Positions 59,166 to 64,000 of a stretch of 64,000 nt of DNA are shown here, piece after piece; within the stretch, counting starts at the first letter, position 1, and each line of letters begins with the position of its first letter. Under the pieces are notes generated by a model. It made no database searches. It saw only the letters and a list, made by a program, of their open reading frames with translations, and was not told where the DNA came from. The translations under genes and the position numbers were made by a program. Origin of the DNA: Owenweeksia sp. (lineage in GTDB: Bacteria > Bacteroidota > Bacteroidia > Flavobacteriales > Schleiferiaceae); NCBI GenBank assembly GCA_002695025.1, contig NZNV01000041.1, positions 89,835-153,834 of the forward strand, in the 5' to 3' direction.

Positions 59166-61237
59166 CCGTTGCTCAAAAAACGGTTGAGTAAGGCCAGCAA
59201 CTTATCCCTGGAAAAGGGTTTGGTGAGGTAGTCCTGCATGCCCACTTCCCTGGCTTCGTCAATGGCCTCACGGGTAACGTTGGCAGAAAGTCCCACGATA
59301 ACCACATCTTTATCTCTTTTACGAATAATCCGTGTGGCTTCAAAGCCATCCATCTCCGGCATGTGAATATCCATGAATATAAGATCATATTCCTGCTCCT
59401 CCGTTTTGTCCAAAGCCACCATACCGTTGTCAGCTACATCCGTATCAATACCGAATTGTTCCAATACCTTCTGGAGCACCATTACGTTCATGGCGTTATC
59501 CTCAACAATAAGTATTTTCTTTCCTTCAAATGATGTAGAGTCGGCTCCCTTCGGGATCCTTTTTTCCGTGTTTTCCCTGGCCAACCTCAAGGGCAGTTTA
59601 ACCAGAAACTCGCTTCCCTTGCCCGTTTTGCTATGTACGGTAATGCTGCCGCCCATTTTGTGCACCAGCTGGTACGTAATGGCCAAGCCCAGGCCGCTAC
59701 CCTCATGCTTTCTGCGCAGGCTGCTATCCACCTGGGCAAAGCGGTCAAAAATGGTGTTGATCTTATCTTCCGGGATTCCGATGCCGGTATCCTTTATCCT
59801 GACTTCCACGTGCAGTTTATCGCCTTGCACCTCTTCCATGCAGTTTACCTCAACACCTCCTTCATGGGTGAATTTAAAGGAGTTGCGCAAAAGATTGGTA
59901 ATGATCTGGTTGAACTTGCCGATATCACCCCACGCCTGCCTGGTGTTCGTGCAACTGCAATGATAGTCCAGGCTCAAACCCTTTTCCGCAAACCCCATAC
60001 TGAAAACCTTTACCAGGTTATTTATCTCCTGCTGGGGACTGAATACTTCCTCCCTGAGGGTAAGGCTCCCGGATTCTATCTTATCGATCTCCAGGATATC
60101 GTCCACCAATGAAAGCAGGTTTTTGGAGGAAAAGTCCATTATATCCAGGTACTTTCGCTTTTCATTGGTGGTTTCCATGTTCTTTAAAACTTCTATAAAC
60201 CCGAGAATAGCATTTAGAGGCGTACGTATTTCATGGCTCATATTGGCCAAAAATTCGGTTTTGGTCTGAGAGGCCTTCTCGGCTTTTCTCCGCTCTTCAT
60301 TCAGCTCCCGGTTCAGCTTTTTCAGTTTACGGTTTACACTGTGTACCCTGCGCGCCTCCCCGGAAGCTCTTTGTGCATAATACACGGTAATACCGGCAAG
60401 GATAGAAACAAGCACTCCCATGATAACTCCCGGAAGGCCGGAGCTGCGACCATAGTTATCCGCAAAATCCGGCAAGGGGAAAAAGGATAGCTTCCATTCC
60501 GTTTTATCGTTGGAGATCAGTTCTCCAATATTCAACACTTGTGAATACAGGAATTCTTCAGGAATCTCTCCCGTTTCAGGCACATTGAACTGGTAAAACA
60601 CCTGGCCATTCTGATCGAGGACCTGCACTCCAAAATCGTTGGAATTATGCATAATGGCATTAAACTCCTCACTAAAGTCCATGCCCCCTGTAATGGTTCC
60701 CTGAAAACGGTTGTTGTAATAAACCGGCACATCCACCAAAAAAGCCTTACCGCCCTGGGTAAGCTCTGTCCACGGTGTGATATTGATCGATGCATCCAGG
60801 GTATGCCGCAACCAGTCTCCCTTTCGGTAGTGGAGCTTTGAAATGTCCAGGTTAACGGCACTCTCATTGCCTTTTTCCGGCTCAATCTTCCGGATGATCA
60901 TGTTACTATCAATCCACTCTACAAAAATGAAAGAAGGCTTCTGATTCAACAAGAGAGAGGCATCATGAGACCAATACTTAAAATAGTCTCCATTGGTAAT
61001 CTCTATACGGTCGCGAAGATTTTCCAGCCTCTGGATATCACCTTTAATGGAAGAAATAATATTCTGCACCATTAGCTTACCGGTAAGCGCGGTATTCTTA
61101 CACAAATTCTCCTTCTGCACCTTCAGGTGGACAAGGAAAATGGCCCAAACCAGCAATATACCGCCAATACTAACGCCTGCTGAAAGTATAATATACCGTG
61201 TGGATCTCGATAGTTTCAGATCGCGGATTTTCTTCAT
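59150..61237 (-). CDS. Hybrid sensor histidine kinase/response regulator
   Basis: A 695-residue membrane protein. An N-terminal helix (about 14-32), an extracytoplasmic sensor (about 35-270) of the CHASE or dCache kind, a second helix (about 272-292) and a coiled coil lead to HisKA (F-L-A-N-M-S-H-E-I-R-T-P-L-N), HATPase_c (N-L-L-R-N-S-F-K-F, D-T-G-I-G-I-P, G-S-G-L-G-L-A-I) and a C-terminal receiver (I-L-I-V-E-D-N, phospho-acceptor in F-M-D-I-H-M-P-E-M-D-G, Lys in Y-L-T-K-P-F). There is no DNA-binding domain, so the signal goes on by phosphorelay or to another regulator. Ligand unknown. Confidence 0.95.
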   Translation of the reverse strand: MKKIRDLKLSRSTRYIILSAGVSIGGILLVWAIFLVHLKVQKENLCKNTALTGKLMVQNIISSIKGDIQRLENLRDRIEITNGDYFKYWSHDASLLLNQKPSFIFVEWIDSNMIIRKIEPEKGNESAVNLDISKLHYRKGDWLRHTLDASINITPWTELTQGGKAFLVDVPVYYNNRFQGTITGGMDFSEEFNAIMHNSNDFGVQVLDQNGQVFYQFNVPETGEIPEEFLYSQVLNIGELISNDKTEWKLSFFPLPDFADNYGRSSGLPGVIMGVLVSILAGITVYYAQRASGEARRVHSVNRKLKKLNRELNEERRKAEKASQTKTEFLANMSHEIRTPLNAILGFIEVLKNMETTNEKRKYLDIMDFSSKNLLSLVDDILEIDKIESGSLTLREEVFSPQQEINNLVKVFSMGFAEKGLSLDYHCSCTNTRQAWGDIGKFNQIITNLLRNSFKFTHEGGVEVNCMEEVQGDKLHVEVRIKDTGIGIPEDKINTIFDRFAQVDSSLRRKHEGSGLGLAITYQLVHKMGGSITVHSKTGKGSEFLVKLPLRLARENTEKRIPKGADSTSFEGKKILIVEDNAMNVMVLQKVLEQFGIDTDVADNGMVALDKTEEQEYDLIFMDIHMPEMDGFEATRIIRKRDKDVVIVGLSANVTREAIDEAREVGMQDYLTKPFSRDKLLALLNRFLSNGYKNQ

Positions 61238-61542
61238 ACAATTTCCCCAAAGTAGTTGAAGAGAACCGGCAAAGTAGTCACTTCCCGTGAAGTGCGCAGA
61301 CTCACTGCCAAGGCACCCCCTCTTTCAGGAATCTAAAGTTAAATAACTCCCGTTAAAAATATTGATCCCGGTATGTCAACTTTCAGATTTTCTGAGCAAA
61401 TTTGTCACACCATGAATCTCTAGAATTATGTTTACGACAGATATACTGCTGGTGTTCACCACGCCAGTTCTCCCGAGAATGCGGAAGTAATACCGCCCAC
61501 TGTCGTTTTTCCCCTTTTTTACAACATAATTCTACATTCAAA
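61238..61542. other. Intergenic region with palindrome and structured leader
   Basis: This 305-bp divergent gap has a CACTTC/GAAGTG hairpin (61279-61294) near the kinase gene. A multi-hairpin element with a T-rich tail lies at 61434-61510, before the MATE gene. No exact TAnnTTTG box was found for either gene. The frame extending upstream of ATG 61543 is rejected because it covers this structured element. Confidence 0.6.
61434..61510 (+). ncRNA. Candidate structured leader (attenuator or riboswitch-like) of the MATE gene
   Basis: ACGACAG (61434-61440) can pair with CTGTCGT (61500-61506), enclosing three hairpins: TGGT with ACCA (61450-61461, reinforced by ACTG/CAGT at 61445-61448 and 61465-61468), TTCT/AGAA (61468-61479, sharing base 61468), and GCGG/CCGC (61481-61496). 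The closing stem runs into a T-run, and more T follow to 61520. It therefore looks like a four-way junction ending in a terminator, 32 bp before the MATE start. No known riboswitch class is recognised. Confidence 0.45.
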
Positions 61543-62952
61543 ATGCCTCAGCATAGATTAAATCTTAGTCGTAAATTTTTCATCAATCTGCGCCTCGCCA
61601 TAGCGGGTGAAGAGCAGGAATATACCTCCGGAAGTATCCGCAAAGCCATCTTCATGTTGTCCATTCCCATGATCCTGGAGATGTGCATGGAATCTGTTTT
61701 TGCCGTGGTGGATATGTTCTTTGTAGCCCGGATCGGCACTGCAGCCATATCCGCTGTAGGGCTTACTGAGTCCGTGATCACCCTTATCTACGCCCTGGCC
61801 ATTGGCTTAAGCATGGCCGCTACCGCCATGGTATCCAGGCGTATAGGAGAGAAAAATCCGGAGAAGGCTTCTCAGGCAGCCGCCCAGGCTATTATACTGG
61901 GCTTGATCGTATCCCTGCTTACCGGGGCTATAGGCTGGATATTCCCAAGAGAAATACTGGGCCTGATGACGGAGGAGTCCGAGGTTATTGAAGGTGGCTA
62001 TCGCTTTACCAGGATACTCATTGGCTGCAATGTCACCATCATGCTTATTTTCCTCATCAATGCCATATTCAGAGGTGCGGGAAATGCCAGTATAGCCATG
62101 TGGTCCCTCATCCTGGCCAACGGTCTTAACATTATCCTGGACCCGATATTTATTTTCGGTTTAGGCCCCATACCAGCCTATGGAGTTGAAGGAGCCGCTA
62201 TAGCCACTACCATTGGCCGTGGCACAGCGGTAGTCTTCCAGTTGTACATGCTAAGCTCAGGAAAAGGCAAGGTAAAGGTACTGTTGGCTGACCTCCGGTT
62301 TAAAGCCGAAATGGCCATGCGGCTTATCCGGTTGTCGCTGGGTGGCATTGGTCAGTTCCTCATTGGCACTAGCAGCTGGCTTTTCCTCATGCGCATCATG
62401 TCCGAGTTCGGTAGCGAGGTGTTGGCCGGTTATGTTATTGCTATCCGTATTATCGTTTTTACCATCCTCCCCGCGTGGGGAATGAGTAATGCAGCCGCTA
62501 CTTTAGTAGGCCAGAACCTGGGCGCCAAAAAACCGGAACGGGCCGAGAAATCAGTGTGGACCACTGCCCGTTACAATATGTACTTCATGCTGTCAGTGTC
62601 CGTTATTTACATTGTATTTGCCAACCACCTGATCCGGCTGTTCAATGATACCGATGAAGTGGTGGAAGCAGGTGCGCTTTGCCTCCGGATCATTGCCGGG
62701 GGATACCTGTTTTACGCTTACGGTATGGTGGTAAGCCAAGCCTTTAACGGAGCCGGAGATACTAAAACTCCTACCTGGATCAATCTTATAAGTTTTTGGT
62801 TTTTCCAATTACCGGTGGCCTACCTTACTGCTCTACACCTGGAATGGGGCCCTATAGGGGTATTCCTGGCCATTGCGGTTTCCGAATCCTTACTGGCGGT
62901 GTTGTCCATCCTGGTTTTCCGTAAAGGAAAATGGAAGGAAACAGAAGTGTGA
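61543..62952 (+). CDS. MATE-family multidrug/cation efflux transporter
   Basis: ATG 61543 gives 469 residues with twelve membrane helices in two MatE halves. S-I-P-M-I-L-E-M-C-M-E-S-V-F-A-V-V-D-M-F-F-V-A-R (about 38-61) and V-G-L-T-E-S-V-I-T-L-I-Y-A-L mark the first half, and A-A-A-T-L-V-G-Q-N-L-G-A the second. It exports drugs or metabolites in exchange for Na+ or H+. The preceding structured leader suggests regulated expression. Substrate unknown. Confidence 0.95.
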   Translation: MPQHRLNLSRKFFINLRLAIAGEEQEYTSGSIRKAIFMLSIPMILEMCMESVFAVVDMFFVARIGTAAISAVGLTESVITLIYALAIGLSMAATAMVSRRIGEKNPEKASQAAAQAIILGLIVSLLTGAIGWIFPREILGLMTEESEVIEGGYRFTRILIGCNVTIMLIFLINAIFRGAGNASIAMWSLILANGLNIILDPIFIFGLGPIPAYGVEGAAIATTIGRGTAVVFQLYMLSSGKGKVKVLLADLRFKAEMAMRLIRLSLGGIGQFLIGTSSWLFLMRIMSEFGSEVLAGYVIAIRIIVFTILPAWGMSNAAATLVGQNLGAKKPERAEKSVWTTARYNMYFMLSVSVIYIVFANHLIRLFNDTDEVVEAGALCLRIIAGGYLFYAYGMVVSQAFNGAGDTKTPTWINLISFWFFQLPVAYLTALHLEWGPIGVFLAIAVSESLLAVLSILVFRKGKWKETEV

Positions 62953-62992
62953 ACGAGCCATTTTCTATCTTGTACGGCAATTCAGAATAAGT

Positions 62993-63580
62993 ATGGAACA
63001 CCGCTGCGGCTGGGTAAATAATGACCCGCTTTACATGGAATATCACGATAAAGAATGGGGTGTACCGGTTCAGGATGATCAGAAAATGTTTGAATTCCTG
63101 CTGCTGGAAACCTTCCAGGCCGGCCTGAGCTGGTACACCATTCTCAAGAAAAGGGAAAATTTCCGAAAGGCCTTTGCTGATTTTGACTACCACAAGGTGG
63201 CGGCATTTACCGAGACGGATCGTGAGCGTTTAATGCAGGATGCGGGCATCATCCGCAACCGTCAGAAGATCCATGCCGCTATTACCAATGCACAACAATT
63301 TATGGTTGTGCAAAAGGAATGGGGCAGCTTCTGTAAGTATATATGGTCTTTTGTGGATTTTGCTCCGCTACAGAATTCCCCGAAAAGCCTGGCCCAGGTG
63401 CCTGCTACTTCAGATGTTTCGGATAAGCTGAGCAAGGACCTTAAAAAAAGAGGGTTCAAGTTTGTAGGGTCTACCACCATTTACGCCCATATGCAGGCCT
63501 GTGGTATGGTAAATGATCATACTACGGATTGCTTTCGGCAAAAAGAAGTACAAAAAATGGCTAAGGAACTGCGTTTTTAA
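62993..63580 (+). CDS. tag: DNA-3-methyladenine glycosylase I
   Basis: ATG 62993 gives 195 residues; an upstream in-frame ATG inside the MATE gene is rejected. The zinc ligands of the Tag family are seen: Cys in R-C-G-W-V, His in Y-H-D-K-E-W-G, and H...C in N-D-H-T-T-D-C-F. L-E-T-F-Q-A-G-L-S-W and I-I-R-N-R-Q-K-I are conserved in the base-excision fold. It removes 3-methyladenine from alkylated DNA. Starts 40 bp after the MATE stop. Confidence 0.97.
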   Translation: MEHRCGWVNNDPLYMEYHDKEWGVPVQDDQKMFEFLLLETFQAGLSWYTILKKRENFRKAFADFDYHKVAAFTETDRERLMQDAGIIRNRQKIHAAITNAQQFMVVQKEWGSFCKYIWSFVDFAPLQNSPKSLAQVPATSDVSDKLSKDLKKRGFKFVGSTTIYAHMQACGMVNDHTTDCFRQKEVQKMAKELRF

Positions 63581-64000
63581 ACCGTCTTCCTATACCGCCA
63601 CACGGCCAGCGCATTAAAGCCAAAAGCAAACCCCACCATAATCAGAAAGTAGTGAGCAATATCGCCAAATTCACTGCCTTTGAGCATCACCTGGCGCATC
63701 ACTTCCACCAGGTATTTCAAAGGATTAATCGTGTTAAGGACTTTGGCCCATTCCGGCATACTGTCCACGGGTGTAAAAATGCCGCTCATCAAAATGAAGA
63801 TCACCGCAAAGAACCAGGTGAGAAACATGGACTGCTGTTGTGTTTCCGCTAAAGTGGAAATAAGCAAACCAAAACCAAGAATAGCCAAAAGGTACAGGGC
63901 TACAAATCCAAAAAGCAAAGCGAGGCTTCCCTGGGTGGTAATTCCAAAGAATAAATAGCCGATAAAGAGACCCAAACTCAAAAGAAATAACCCGATCACC
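63577..64000 (-). CDS. ABC-2 type transporter permease, C-terminal part
   Basis: The gene continues beyond the window; 141 codons are visible. Four hydrophobic segments (for example L-L-F-G-F-V-A-L-Y-L-L-A-I-L-G-F-G-L-L-I and W-F-F-A-V-I-F-I-L-M-S-G-I-F-T-P-V) and M-P-E-W-A-K-V-L-N-T-I-N-P-L-K-Y are those of ABC-2/YhhJ-type drug or lipid exporter permeases. The last helix ends at V-W-R-Y-R-K-T-V. It overlaps the tag stop by 4 bp. Substrate unknown. Confidence 0.9.
   Translation of the reverse strand, partial: VIGLFLLSLGLFIGYLFFGITTQGSLALLFGFVALYLLAILGFGLLISTLAETQQQSMFLTWFFAVIFILMSGIFTPVDSMPEWAKVLNTINPLKYLVEVMRQVMLKGSEFGDIAHYFLIMVGFAFGFNALAVWRYRKTV

Noticed and set aside
61434..61506. tRNA-like cloverleaf before the MATE gene
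   Set aside because: It has a 7-bp outer stem and three hairpins, but no T-loop GTTCGA, no D-loop GG and no proper anticodon arm; treated as a leader structure instead.
1..64000. CRISPR arrays, tRNA or rRNA genes, integrases, transposases
   Set aside because: None found on either strand by eye; no regularly spaced repeats and no transposase motifs.

Overview
The window comes from a Bacteroidota genome, most likely a marine-type member of the Flavobacteriales. The evidence is a C-terminal type IX secretion (T9SS) sorting domain on the protein at 10463-12358, many lipoproteins with a Cys after a short hydrophobic leader, promoters of the Bacteroidota form TTTG-N18-21-TAnnTTTG, and a mevalonate-pathway cluster followed by a GGGP-synthase-type UbiA prenyltransferase. 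Gene order around alaS, the M23 peptidase, MerR and LemA is also familiar from that group. No rRNA, tRNA, CRISPR array, prophage or insertion sequence was found. Most of the window is chromosomal housekeeping DNA with a few accessory insertions.

Layout. 1-2093: the end of a HigB toxin with its HigA antitoxin, a small conserved-looking protein, repeat-bearing intergenic DNA, and an orphan 230-residue protein with a clear terminator. 2445-5443: a four-gene signalling module (Cys-rich lipoprotein, membrane protein, histidine kinase, LuxR-type regulator), followed by a second copy of the intergenic repeat. 5949-12358: a RibD-like reductase, a GT-C membrane glycosyltransferase with C-terminal MORN repeats, a luciferase-like oxidoreductase, a lipoprotein, and a T9SS cargo protein with a thioredoxin-like CxxC. 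12593-20533: a candidate 51-residue protein missed by size cut-offs, a Skp-like chaperone, alaS, an M23 peptidase, MerR, LemA and two TPM proteins. 20633-24017: a cysteine-dioxygenase-like cupin converging on a four-gene operon (thioredoxin-like, ApbE, DUF4266 lipoprotein, DUF3570 barrel).

24243-29405: queD, a four-helix-bundle gene bounded by inverted repeats, fabD, and mevalonate genes through to the ether-lipid prenyltransferase. 29398-36759: a tightly overlapping six-gene minus-strand operon that joins two redox proteins to three glycosyltransferases and a GH113-like hydrolase. 36956-47195: a lipoprotein with a palindrome over its promoter, a sterol-desaturase-family hydroxylase, a Nudix hydrolase, an M20 peptidase, a PiT phosphate transporter with an extra cytoplasmic domain, a DUF255 thioredoxin-fold lipoprotein and a CPA2 antiporter. 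47192-53176: a GT39-like enzyme, a compact candidate small RNA with promoter and terminator, outer-membrane and PqiA-like proteins, OmpA, and tandem lipocalin-like lipoproteins. 53260-64000: DUF1684, TfoX-N, an NAD(P)-binding protein with a 3' frameshift, an SDR, a double-VOC protein, a TPR lipoprotein, a GT2 enzyme, a hybrid histidine kinase, a MATE exporter with a structured leader, tag, and the end of an ABC-2 permease.

Best candidates for something undescribed are the ApbE/DUF4266/DUF3570/thioredoxin operon, the redox-glycosyltransferase operon, and the small RNA at 48851-48925. None of these can be proven from sequence alone. All family names here come from reading motifs; no database search was run.
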